A program made the translations under genes and the position numbers. This document shows positions 28,551-36,473 of a DNA stretch of 64,000 bases, one piece after another. The DNA is from Roseiarcus sp963835955. Its GTDB lineage: Bacteria > Pseudomonadota > Alphaproteobacteria > Rhizobiales > Beijerinckiaceae. A model generated the notes under the pieces. That model did not search any database, was not told the DNA's origin, and saw only the letters and a program-made list of their open reading frames with translations. How positions within the stretch are numbered: the first letter of the stretch is position 1; each line of letters starts with the position of its first letter. The stretch is taken from NCBI GenBank assembly GCA_963835955.1, contig CAWIHZ010000015.1, positions 41,467 through 105,466 on the forward strand, in the 5' to 3' direction.

Positions 28551-28775
28551 ATGAAATATGTCGCTTCCAGCCTGCTGGTCCTTGGACTGCTCGCCATTCC
28601 GACTGCGCAGGCCGACGCCGCCGCCTGTGCGGCTGGCGTCTATCGGGCGGGCTGTGTGGGGCCGCATGGCGCGGTCGTCACGCACCGTCGTCCCGCGGCC
28701 GTCGTGCACCCGGTCGTGCGCCCCGTCGTGCACCCGCGGTGCTATTATCGCGCCGGCGTGCGCGTTTGCCGCTGA
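28551..28775 (+). CDS. Short secreted Val/Pro/His-rich peptide
   Basis: 74 aa from the ATG at 28551, preceded by AAGGAG. Signal peptide MKYVASSLLVLGLLAIPTAQ-A, then a mature part with four cysteines (AACAAGVYRAGC and RCYYRAGVRVC) around a VVHPVVRPVVHPR repeat. Similar to the small GCVGPHG-type exported proteins of Rhizobiales; function unknown. Confidence 0.6.
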   Translation: MKYVASSLLVLGLLAIPTAQADAAACAAGVYRAGCVGPHGAVVTHRRPAAVVHPVVRPVVHPRCYYRAGVRVCR

Positions 28776-28880
28776 GGGCGAACGCGGGCGCTCTCGACCG
28801 CCCCGCGATGGCCTTTGTTTGAGGGTCCCGAACTCCATGCCGGCGATTGGGCCTTACAGCCGCTCTCGCCGGCGATCAAT

Positions 28881-29982
28881 TCAGAAGCTGTACTTCAGCG
28901 CGGCGAATGGTCCGTACATCCATTGCTGAATGCGGAAGCTGCCATTGGCGGCGTTGTTCTGTTTTTCGTAGGCGTAGAGAACGCGGTAGCCCAGGGTCGT
29001 CGAAATCGACCGGGTCCAGTTGTATCCGATTGCGCCGAGCGCCTGACCGGTCGCGCTTTTGTCGAGGCCGCCGATGTCGCCCAGGGCGTTGACGAACCAC
29101 CTGTCGTCGATCCGGTAGTGCCCGACCAGTCCGACAACGGGATCGATCCAGTTCTTGCTGGCGACGAGGAGAGCGGGAAGAGGCCAACCGGGCCATGAAG
29201 CGGGCGCTCAGAAGGTGTACGTGGTGGTGAATGCGGACGCAGAATCGCTGAAAACGGAGCTGCGTTGGTTGGCGGGCCCTGATGTTCAGAGAATAGGCGA
29301 TAGCCGAGGCTGTCTCAAGGGACTGGTCACTTGTATCCGATCGCTCAAAGCCCAGCGCCGCGCGCTCGTGGTAACCGACGGATTGCCTCGAAATCGATGA
29401 ACCATTTGTCGTCGATACGATGGCGCGCTTTCAGTCGACGATTGGGTCAACAATTGCGACGAGTAATGCTGGAAATCCGAACACCGGGCCGGTGAGCGTG
29501 ATCGAAAGGCCGTCATTGAAATACCGGGCCCCGAGCGTGCCATAGAGCTCGAATTTGCGGTCCGATCGGGATTCTGAGACCGCCGAACGCCGTGACGACT
29601 GTCATGGTCAACTTGATGTCCGCGCCCGCGCCGTAGAGCGCGCCCGGCTGAAAGATCACGTTTGTCCCGATACGCGACCAGAAGATCGAGACCGCCAATG
29701 AACATGTCGTTTAGGCGGCGAAGCCACCGGGACAGCCATCGAATGCGGGAGGAGGTCGAAGATGTTGGCGAAGGCGGGCAGGACGGAAGGGTGCGGATGC
29801 CCTATGCCGGTCAGGCTCGTCCCCCAGCCGTAAGCGGTCAGTTCGAAACGCCAGGTCGAGGGGATGACAGGCTCCGGAATCGGCGCGGGCGCCGGCTTCG
29901 TCGTCGGCAGGTCGGCGGCGAAGGCCGGCGCTATCGAGGCCATCCCGATCGCAACTGAAATCACCTTCGCCCTATAGCGCAT
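28881..29982 (-). pseudogene. Decayed outer-membrane beta-barrel protein
   Basis: The N-terminus at 29982 is intact: MRYRAKVISVAIGMASIAPA with signal peptide, then STWRFELTAYGWGTSLTGIG. Frames then change repeatedly (FIGGLDLLV; GALYGAGADIKLTMTVVTAF; ARYFNDGLSITLTG). The C-terminus reads SKNWIDPVVGLVGHYRIDDR, ALGAIGYNWTRSISTTLGYR, and ends LKYSF-stop, the aromatic end expected of a beta-barrel. The motif DP-V-(V/D)-x4-RIDD(K/R)WF occurs twice, near 29430 and 29130, so two related genes or an internal duplication may be joined here. Confidence 0.6.
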
Positions 29983-30407
29983 CCGCGCCCCCCGAATTCA
30001 GACAGCCCCGCCGACGGCGCGACGCCTCGTTCATCCGCTCCGGACGCCGCACGAGCCGTTGCCGTTCTACACCGGCTCGTTCCGAGCGCGACTCTCCGTT
30101 CGATAATAGTTCGCAGGGAAGTCGCGGGCAACAGGCCGACTGCGCCCGGCCGCGGCGATCCTCAGCTTCGGCGTTGGATGCCTATCGACAAGTTGTCGTT
30201 TACGGGCTTGAATGACGACGAAAGCCGCAACGGGCTTCCGCTTTTGCACACCGTGACTATATGTCAGAGGCGTCGTGTTCTTTCGCTCAGCGTCAAGGAG
30301 CTGTCGCGATCCCGAACGTCGTCTGGTCGTGCGCTTCGGCGACTGCGAAGATGACGTCGTTTCCCTGGCGTTCGGCGCCTTGGCGGTCAACCACATGGAG
30401 CTCCGCG
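29983..30407. other. Intergenic region without a recognised gene
   Basis: 425 nt between the divergent starts of the decayed outer-membrane gene and the small secreted protein at 30408. Open frames here look like shadows. No RNA gene or repeat recognised. Confidence 0.4.
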
Positions 30408-30659
30408 ATGACGAGAAGGGTCCTTCGATTGACGGCCGGACTGGCGCTGATCGCGATTGGCTCGGCCTCGCCCGTCCGGGCACAGTTCATGACCAACTAT
30501 CCGATCATCATTGTGCCGCCGGCGGCGCAGAATTATCCTTCGCCCAAGCCCAGTTCGAGGGCGACGACGCGCGATCGGCCAAAGTCGTCCGCGCAATCGC
30601 CGCAACCGGAATCGACGCCGACATACCGAGGTCAGACCCAGCAATTGAACCGCTTCTAG
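30408..30659 (+). CDS. Small secreted Pro/Ser/Thr-rich protein
   Basis: 83 aa from the ATG at 30408, with GGAG 7 nt upstream. Signal peptide MTRRVLRLTAGLALIAIGSA ending in PVRA-Q, then a short FMTNYPIIIVPPAAQNYPSP segment and a disordered basic Ser/Pro/Gln tail. The open frame extends upstream to 30261, but without a signal peptide at that end. Function unknown. Confidence 0.55.
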   Translation: MTRRVLRLTAGLALIAIGSASPVRAQFMTNYPIIIVPPAAQNYPSPKPSSRATTRDRPKSSAQSPQPESTPTYRGQTQQLNRF

Positions 30660-30718
30660 GTCCCCGGTCCGCTTCGGCCGGCAACTTCGACGCGCGCAAT
30701 CGACGCGAACTCGGAATT

Positions 30719-31744
30719 CTATTTGATCGGAGGCGCGTACTGAATGCCGCCGTTGTTCCACAGTTCGTTCAGGCCGCGGGGAATGCCGAGCTTCGAATGA
30801 GCGCCGACGTTGCGGTCGAACACTTCCCCGTAATTGCCGACTTTGCGAATCACGTTGGCGGCCCAGTCGTTCGAGAGCCCGAGCGGCTCGCCGAACGCGC
30901 CCTCCGTCCCGACCAGCCGCTTGACCGCCGGCTTTTGCGACTTCAGCGCGTCGTCGATCGTATTCGAGCTGACGCCGAGTTCCTCGGCGTCGAGCATGGC
31001 GAAATTGACCCACTTGACGATATTGAACCACTTCATGTCGTCCTGCCGCACGACCGGCCCGAGCGGTTCCTTCGAGATGACGTCGGGCAGGATCATGCTG
31101 TCGCCCGGCTTCTGGAGCTCCAGGCGCATCGCGAAAAGCCCCAACTCGTCAGTCGTCATCACGTTGCACTTTCCGTCCTGGTAGGCGGCGATCATTTCAG
31201 CGGCGTTCGCCGCGTGGACAACCTCGTATTTCATGTGATTGGTTTGAAAGTAGTCGATGAAATTGGGCTCCGTCGTGGTGCCGGGCTGCACGCAGACCTT
31301 GCTGCCGTCGAGCTCGAGCGCCGATTGAAGATTGCGGCTCTTGGGAACGAGAAACGCCTGCCCGTCGTAATAGGTCACGCCCGCGAACACGATGTCGTAT
31401 TCGTTTTCGCGCCCCATGGTCCAGGTCGAATTGCGCGAGAGCACGTCGATCTTTTTTTCCTTCAGCGCGTCGAACCGAGCCTCGGCCGACAGCGGCACGT
31501 ATTGCACCTTCGAGGGATCGTTGAAGATCGCTGTCGCGAGCGCGCGGCAGAAGTCGACGTCGAAGCCCGACCATTGGCCATTGGAGTCCTTGATCGCGAA
31601 GCCTTCCAGGCCAGTATTGACGCCGCAGATCAGCGCCCCGCGATCCTGAACGGTCTTGAGCGTCGTCTGGGCATGGGCGGCGCCGGCGGCCGATCCGAAC
31701 GCCAGAGCCGCCGCGACGGCGAGAAACGACTTGAGTTTGCGCAT
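30719..31744 (-). CDS. aapJ: General L-amino-acid ABC transporter substrate-binding protein (AapJ-like)
   Basis: 341 aa from the ATG at 31744, preceded by GAGG. Signal peptide MRKLKSFLAVAAALAFGSAA, then the family-3 binding-protein fold: LICGVNTGLEGFAIKDSNGQ, WSGFDVDFCRALATAIF, LSRNSTWTMGREN and the long C-terminal half with VGNYGEVFDRNVG and GLNELWNNGGIQYAPP, which is diagnostic of AapJ/BztA. The partner genes aapQ, aapM and aapP are not next to it; the adjacent genes are unrelated, so this is an orphan binding protein. Confidence 0.9.
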   Translation of the reverse strand: MRKLKSFLAVAAALAFGSAAGAAHAQTTLKTVQDRGALICGVNTGLEGFAIKDSNGQWSGFDVDFCRALATAIFNDPSKVQYVPLSAEARFDALKEKKIDVLSRNSTWTMGRENEYDIVFAGVTYYDGQAFLVPKSRNLQSALELDGSKVCVQPGTTTEPNFIDYFQTNHMKYEVVHAANAAEMIAAYQDGKCNVMTTDELGLFAMRLELQKPGDSMILPDVISKEPLGPVVRQDDMKWFNIVKWVNFAMLDAEELGVSSNTIDDALKSQKPAVKRLVGTEGAFGEPLGLSNDWAANVIRKVGNYGEVFDRNVGAHSKLGIPRGLNELWNNGGIQYAPPIK

Positions 31745-31784
31745 ATCGCCAGCCTCGAATGGTAAGGAGCGGCGGAACCGGGCC

Positions 31785-32408
31785 CTAAAGCGCGACCGCC
31801 TGCCTGATAATGACCTTGGTGCCGACCGGAACCCGATCGTAGAGGTCGATGACATCCTCGTTGACCAGCCGGAAGCAGCCGGACGACACCGCGTGGCCGA
31901 TCGTTTGCGGCTGATTGGTGCCGTGGATGCGATAGACCGTATGGCCGAGATAGAGCGCGCGCGCTCCCAAGGGATTGCCGGGTCCGCCGGCCATGAAGCG
32001 CGGCAGGTAGGGCTGCCGTTCAATCATTTCCGGCGGCGGACGCCAGTCGGGCCATTCCTGCTTGCGCGAAATGCGTTCTAGGCCCGACCATTGGAAACCT
32101 TGGCGGCCGACGCCGATGCCATAGCGTAACGCCCGGTTGTTCGCCTGCACCAGGTACAGGAACCTTTGCTTGGTGTCGATAATGATCGTGCCCGGCGCTT
32201 CGTTGGTGCGGAAGAACACCTCCTGCTTTTCATAAGCTCCGGTCAGCTGCTCCTCCTCGGGAGTCGGCTGGTAGCCAGGCTGGTCCTGGATATTCATATC
32301 CTCTTGCGGCGCGGCCGCCGACGCGAACGCTCCCGGCAGGACGGCGGCCGCCGCTAAAATCGCCGCCGCGAAAGCGGTTCTCACGAATTGACTCACTAGA
32401 ACTGACAT
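31785..32408 (-). CDS. L,D-transpeptidase (YkuD domain)
   Basis: 207 aa from the ATG at 32408, with GGTGGAG upstream. N-terminal signal (FVRTAFAAAILAAAAVLPGA), a short linker, then a YkuD domain: TIIIDTKQRFLYLVQANNRA, the substrate loop, and the catalytic motif HGTNQPQTIGHAVSSGCFRL with the active cysteine. Such enzymes make 3-3 peptidoglycan cross-links or attach lipoproteins in the periplasm. It follows the lipoprotein gene by 46 nt on the same strand. Confidence 0.92.
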   Translation of the reverse strand: MSVLVSQFVRTAFAAAILAAAAVLPGAFASAAAPQEDMNIQDQPGYQPTPEEEQLTGAYEKQEVFFRTNEAPGTIIIDTKQRFLYLVQANNRALRYGIGVGRQGFQWSGLERISRKQEWPDWRPPPEMIERQPYLPRFMAGGPGNPLGARALYLGHTVYRIHGTNQPQTIGHAVSSGCFRLVNEDVIDLYDRVPVGTKVIIRQAVAL

Positions 32409-32454
32409 AGGCGCTCCACCGAAGAGAGAACTGAGAATGATGCGCCGGCCGAAC

Positions 32455-32922
32455 TCAGGTCGAACGTTTCCCGCACCGCTCGTAGACCATCGTGCCGTAA
32501 CGGCTGGCGTTGTCGGGATCGACCCAAACGGTCGTGAAGGAATTCGGGTCGACATCAAGCACTTCGCGATCGTCCGCGGCGCCTGCGGCGCCAGCCGGAC
32601 CGAGGAAGGTCTTGCCGTCCGGCCCCGCCTTTAGGACCAGTTCCTGGGGAGTCGCTTGATCGGCCAGGTACATCATTACCCCGCCGTTGGGCCCTTTGTT
32701 GATGACATAGGGCTTATTGCACTGCGCGCGCGCCTCCTTGAGGGTCCGATCCCGATCGGCGTCCTTCTGGTAGGACGCCAGCCCCCATTTGCCGACCAGC
32801 GCATCGGGACTGATGCTCGGCGCCGCGACCACGGCGGGCGTCGGGGCTTCGGCGCAACCGGCGACGAAGGCGGACAAGACGCAGGCGAACGCCAAAACGC
32901 CGCCACGATATGCGATCATCAA
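32455..32922 (-). CDS. Putative lipoprotein
   Basis: Protein of 155 aa. The type II signal peptide MMIAYRGGVLAFACVLSAFV ends in a lipobox AGC, so the mature protein should be lipidated on that cysteine. The body has GKWGLASYQKDADRDRTLKE and a C-terminal TTVWVDPDNASRYGTMVYER. I recognise no catalytic motif. Cotranscribed with the L,D-transpeptidase downstream, which hints at a cell-envelope role. Confidence 0.75.
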   Translation of the reverse strand: MMIAYRGGVLAFACVLSAFVAGCAEAPTPAVVAAPSISPDALVGKWGLASYQKDADRDRTLKEARAQCNKPYVINKGPNGGVMMYLADQATPQELVLKAGPDGKTFLGPAGAAGAADDREVLDVDPNSFTTVWVDPDNASRYGTMVYERCGKRST

Positions 32923-33230
32923 AGACGCCCCCTCGTTGTGTCGGCCATTCGACGATTTCGGGTCCGTGCGCCCGGACCGCGCGAGCTTACGTTAAGGCCC
33001 CTCGCTACCAAACCGCGTGCGGGCGGTCAATCGAGCGCGCGTCGTTTGCGGGAGCGGCGGAGTGAGGACGATCGGATGCTTCGTCCGCCCGGTCGCCCGC
33101 GAACCGCGATCGGGACCTTGCCGTAGTCGCCCGACCGCAGCGTTCGGCGCTGGCGCCGTCCAGCCGGTCGCCGCGGCGCGGGGCCTGGAGGACGATCCGG
33201 TTCCCGACGAGCGAGGGCGCGAACCGCGGT
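32923..33230. other. Intergenic region without a recognised gene
   Basis: 308 nt between the HNH nuclease stop and the lipoprotein start, all on the minus strand. Open frames on both strands are arginine/proline-rich and look like shadows. No repeat, RNA or terminator with a T-run was recognised. Confidence 0.4.
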
Positions 33231-33797
33231 TCACTCCTCCAGTTCGCTGTCCCAATAAAGATAGTCCATCCAACTCTCGTGCAGATAGTTGGGCGGGAAC
33301 AGGCGGCCGTTCTGATGCAGGTCGTGCACGGTTGGCTGGTAGGGCTGGGTCGCCGGCCACATTCGCGCAACCGAGGGCATCAGGTCGGCCTTCTTGAGAT
33401 TGCAGACCCCGCAGGCGGCGACCACGTTCTCCCAGCTCGTCACGCCGCCCCTGGCGCGGGGAACGACATGGTCGAACGTCAGATCCTCCCGGTCGCCGCA
33501 ATATTGGCAGGTGAAGCGATCGCGCAGGAACACGTTGAACCGGGTGAACGCCGGAAAACGCGTCGCTTTCACGTAACTCTTCAGCGAAACGACAGAGGGC
33601 AGGCGCATTGCGGAGGAGGGGCTGCGCACGAAGGTTTCATATTCGGAAAGGATATTGACCCGATCCAGAAATACAGCCTTGATCGCGTCCTGCCAGCACC
33701 AAATGGACAGTGGATAATAGCTCAGCGGGCGGAAATCCGCATTCAAAACGAGGGCCGGACAATTCTCCGGCGTAGCTGCCCGAACATGAACTGTCAC
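33231..33797 (-). CDS. HNH endonuclease domain protein
   Basis: 188 aa from the GTG at 33797, with GGAG 7 nt upstream. The C-terminal half holds a complete zinc-bound HNH module: CQYC (97-100), FDHVVPRARGG (catalytic Asp109-His110), Asn124, and CGVCN (129-133). The N-terminal half (LVLNADFRPLSYYPLSIWCW) is typical of the stand-alone chromosomal HNH proteins found in most Alphaproteobacteria, whose role is unclear, possibly in DNA repair. It is not associated with phage or an intron here. Confidence 0.88.
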   Translation of the reverse strand: MTVHVRAATPENCPALVLNADFRPLSYYPLSIWCWQDAIKAVFLDRVNILSEYETFVRSPSSAMRLPSVVSLKSYVKATRFPAFTRFNVFLRDRFTCQYCGDREDLTFDHVVPRARGGVTSWENVVAACGVCNLKKADLMPSVARMWPATQPYQPTVHDLHQNGRLFPPNYLHESWMDYLYWDSELEE

Positions 33798-33949
33798 AAA
33801 GACGCTCCGATCCTCCGCGCCAGCCAGGAGTCAAAAGCGCGAATCCTGCGGCGTCATTAGTCTATAGCGAGCGTGACGCCCTTGTGAAGGCGCAAAAAAG
33901 TTCCGCAAGGGCTTCTTCCCGGCTCATGAATCCGTTGCCGGCGGATGGA

Positions 33950-34372
33950 TCAGCCGGCCGATCGCTCAATCGCCTCGATGTCAGCGTCCGACAGGCCGAA
34001 GTGATGACCGATCTCGTGCACCAGGACGTGGGTGACGACGGCCCCGAGCGAATCGTCGCCCTCGCACCAGAAATCCAGGATTGGCCGGCGATAGAGCCAG
34101 ATCATATTGGGCAGCGCGCCGGTCTCCGCGACCGCTCCGCGCTGGGCCAGTCCCTGGCCGCTGAACAGCCCAAGCAGATCGAATTCGCTCTGCGCGTCCA
34201 TTCGATCGAGCGTGTCATCGTCGGGGAAATCGACGACCCGGATTACAAGGCCTGCGCACAGGCGGCGAAAGGACGCCGGAAGTTGGGCAAAGGCGGCCTC
34301 GGCGAGCGCATCGAGGTCTTCCAATGTCGGCGCATGCAAATCCGAGAGGCCGCGAGCCGCCTCCGCGGTCAC
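33950..34372 (-). CDS. Zincin-like metallopeptidase family protein
   Basis: 140 aa from GTG 34372. The zinc-binding HEIGHHFGLSD motif (His119, Glu120, His123) sits near the C-terminus, preceded by PNMIWLYRRPILDFW, the usual form in the small "metallopeptidase family" (DUF1025/MMP-like) proteins. No signal peptide, so cytoplasmic. The GTG overlaps the stop of the cyclic-nucleotide-binding gene as GTGA, so translation is coupled. Substrate unknown. Confidence 0.85.
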   Translation of the reverse strand: MTAEAARGLSDLHAPTLEDLDALAEAAFAQLPASFRRLCAGLVIRVVDFPDDDTLDRMDAQSEFDLLGLFSGQGLAQRGAVAETGALPNMIWLYRRPILDFWCEGDDSLGAVVTHVLVHEIGHHFGLSDADIEAIERSAG

Positions 34373-34854
34373 GGCGCGGCCTGAGATTCTGGCGTCCCCG
34401 CGCCGTCGAACGACTTGATCCGGGCTGCGTCCAGACCATCGACCAGCTTGTGCATTCGCGCGCCGAGCTCGGCGCGGATTTTAACCGCCGCCTCTGGGAA
34501 TTCGGCCAGGACCCGGTGAAAAGTCTCGCGCCCCACCCGCATCACCAGCGCGTCCTCGGCCGCCCGAGCCTCGACCCGGCGCACGACCGAGGCATAGAGC
34601 GCGGTCTCGCCGATGAGGGCGCCGGCACTGGCATGGCGCGCGCGTTTCGCTTTTGCGCCGCCTTCGGTCAGCAAGACCGCGCCCGAGAGGACGAAATAAC
34701 CGGCGTCGCCGATTTCGCCGGGGAGGAACAGCGCCTCTCCCGCGCTGAGGCGCCGCTTTTCGCACGAGAAGGCGACAAGCTGCACCGCCTCCCGCGGCAG
34801 CAGATTGAACGGAGGGGTGCCCGCCAGCCGCGCGACGTCGTTGTCGAGCGTCAC
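34369..34854 (-). CDS. Cyclic-nucleotide-binding domain protein, no DNA-binding domain
   Basis: 161 aa from GTG 34854. One CNB domain (about residues 15-135): FNLLPREAVQLVAFSCEKRR, FLPGEIGDAGYFVLSGAVLL, and the phosphate-binding region written ALIGETALYASVVRR, which keeps the G-E of the PBC motif. Only about 35 residues follow, with no Crp-type helix-turn-helix, so it is not a complete transcription factor. Both ends overlap neighbours as GTGA. Probably a sensor or adaptor for cAMP or c-di-GMP in this operon. Confidence 0.82.
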   Translation of the reverse strand: MTLDNDVARLAGTPPFNLLPREAVQLVAFSCEKRRLSAGEALFLPGEIGDAGYFVLSGAVLLTEGGAKAKRARHASAGALIGETALYASVVRRVEARAAEDALVMRVGRETFHRVLAEFPEAAVKIRAELGARMHKLVDGLDAARIKSFDGAGTPESQAAP

Positions 34855-35570
34855 TCCGATCGTCCTCCCGCCGACGGGTCCGGCACCAGCCTGTAGCCGC
34901 CGCCCTCGGTAACGAGAAGTTGAGCCTCGGCTGGATTATCCTCGATTTTCTGCCGCAGTCGATAGATGTGGGTCTCGAGCGTATGCGTCGTGACGCTGGC
35001 GTTGTAGCCCCAGACGTGCTTGAGCAGGTCCTCGCGCGCCACCGGCTGTTCGGCGCGATGAAGATAGCGAAGGATCGCTGCTTCCTTTTCGGTCAGGCGG
35101 AGTTTGACGCCCTGGGCGTCGACCAGGCTTTTCGACGATGGAAAGAATGTGTAAGGCCCGACCCGAAATTCCGCGTCGACGCTGGCTTCGTGCTGGCGCA
35201 GCTGCGCGCGAATGCGGGCGAGCAGCACCACGAAGCGGAACGGCTTGCCGATATAGTCGTTGGCCCCAGAATCCAGTCCGCGCACCGTGTCGGCGTCCGA
35301 ATCGTGCGCCGTCAGCACGATGATCGGCCGGCGGTAGCCCTCGCGGCGCAGGAGCTTGACCGCCTCCCGTCCGTCGAGGTCGGGCAGGCCGACGTCCATG
35401 ATGACGATATCGGGGGCGGACAAGGCTACGGACGCGAGCGCCGCCTCGGCCGTCTCGGCCGTCTCGACTTCGAACTCTGGATGCAACGCCAGCTGCTCCT
35501 CCAGCGCGTGACGCAAATCGGCGTCGTCGTCCACGATCAGCAGTCGGCGCGTCTGGGCCATCCAGTCCAT
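34851..35570 (-). CDS. OmpR/PhoB-family response regulator
   Basis: 239 aa from ATG 35570 (ATG at 35561 is an alternative). Receiver domain: acidic pocket IVDDD (12-16), phospho-acceptor Asp59 in VIMDVGLPDLDG, Thr87 and Lys109 (YIGKPF). C-terminal winged helix: LTEKEAAILRYL, LKHVWGYNASVTTHTLETHI, YRLRQKIE, and GGGYRLVP. First gene of a three-gene operon with the CNB and zincin genes. No histidine kinase is nearby, so it is an orphan regulator in this window. Confidence 0.93.
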   Translation of the reverse strand: MDWMAQTRRLLIVDDDADLRHALEEQLALHPEFEVETAETAEAALASVALSAPDIVIMDVGLPDLDGREAVKLLRREGYRRPIIVLTAHDSDADTVRGLDSGANDYIGKPFRFVVLLARIRAQLRQHEASVDAEFRVGPYTFFPSSKSLVDAQGVKLRLTEKEAAILRYLHRAEQPVAREDLLKHVWGYNASVTTHTLETHIYRLRQKIEDNPAEAQLLVTEGGGYRLVPDPSAGGRSE

Positions 35571-35772
35571 TTTACCGGCTGCCGCCGCCGTCGGCTAGGG
35601 TCCTTTAAGAATAAGGATTGAGTGAAGCCGCTCCCCGGGGGAGGGGGCGTGACCGGCAAGCGTGTTTGAGCGGTTCTGGTGTGAGACGCCGCCGCTGAGC
35701 TGCCCGTTAACAATTTAATCGGCATTCTGGAGATATTACGCAAGGGAAGCCGACGGGAAGGTCAAGAAAACT

Positions 35773-36399
35773 GTGGTGGGAATGCCACGAAGCGTCCGAT
35801 CAAAAAGCCATCGCGGAACAGAACTCCTCGATCAGCTGGCGGAGGTGTTACCGAATTTATATAATTTTGACAAAGAAAACGATTTCGACTTCGCGGCCAT
35901 TATTACCTTACTCAACAAATATTGGCATGAATTAAAAAATAACATCGATAGAGACGAAGTAAAATTTCGAGTCGAATTTATTCGTATCCTAAATCGCATG
36001 GTAATTTTGTATCGTGAAATTAACAAGCCCATAACTTACGGCGTTACGATTATTATATGTCATATTGAGTATTCTTATTTGAATGATGAAGAGGCTCAAC
36101 TCGTTCATAACATTACTGGCATACACATTGACCGCGCAGCGTCGATTTTAGGTGCGAAGTCAACTGCAGCTGGAAGAATTGCGGCGGCTCCGCAATGTGC
36201 GCTTCAGGACGAGCGTCCCGACCGGGCGGACCAGGTCTCGCGCCCGACCCGAAACCAAACCTTGCGGGCGATGTTGGGCAGGCTTTCGCGGGATCATGGC
36301 GCACACGCGATCACCCCGAAGATTGCTTCGGCAAGCTCAAAGAGTTCAAGCCCATCGCCCTTTGCGCCGCCGAAACCGACCGCAGCTTCGAAGCCATGA
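35773..36399 (+). CDS. AT-rich ORF of unknown function, truncated by transposon sequence
   Basis: The first ~130 codons are clearly foreign: two sampled 60-nt lines (35941-36060) contain 40 G/C of 120, about 33 %, in a genome otherwise well above 60 %. They encode a helical, Ile/Asn/Glu-rich protein (LLDQLAEVLPNLYNFDKEND, TLLNKYWHELKNNIDRDEVK, YLNDEEAQLVHNITG). After about 36160 composition returns to GC-rich and the residues look like out-of-frame transposase. Start uncertain: GTG 35773 or ATG 35782. No recognisable family, signal peptide or membrane segment. Confidence 0.5.
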   Translation: MVGMPRSVRSKSHRGTELLDQLAEVLPNLYNFDKENDFDFAAIITLLNKYWHELKNNIDRDEVKFRVEFIRILNRMVILYREINKPITYGVTIIICHIEYSYLNDEEAQLVHNITGIHIDRAASILGAKSTAAGRIAAAPQCALQDERPDRADQVSRPTRNQTLRAMLGRLSRDHGAHAITPKIASASSKSSSPSPFAPPKPTAASKP

Positions 36400-36420
36400 T
36401 ACACCTCGAAGCCGTCATAA
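36195..36420 (+). mobile_element. Remnant of an IS5-like transposase C-terminus
   Basis: In the frame of 36195 the translation reads DHPEDCFGKLKEFKPIALCA then AETDRSFEAMIHLEAVITN. This matches the last residues of IS5-family DDE transposases (RIENxFxxLKxFRRIATRYDKxARxFxxxIxLAxxI). Nothing upstream of it is recognisable, and no start is present. It directly abuts the AT-rich ORF, so an IS5-type insertion probably cut that gene. Confidence 0.55.
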
Positions 36421-36473
36421 CAAACTCACCGATGTCGGCCCCGACCGGGCCGCCGGCCGGCGGCGGTGAAAGA

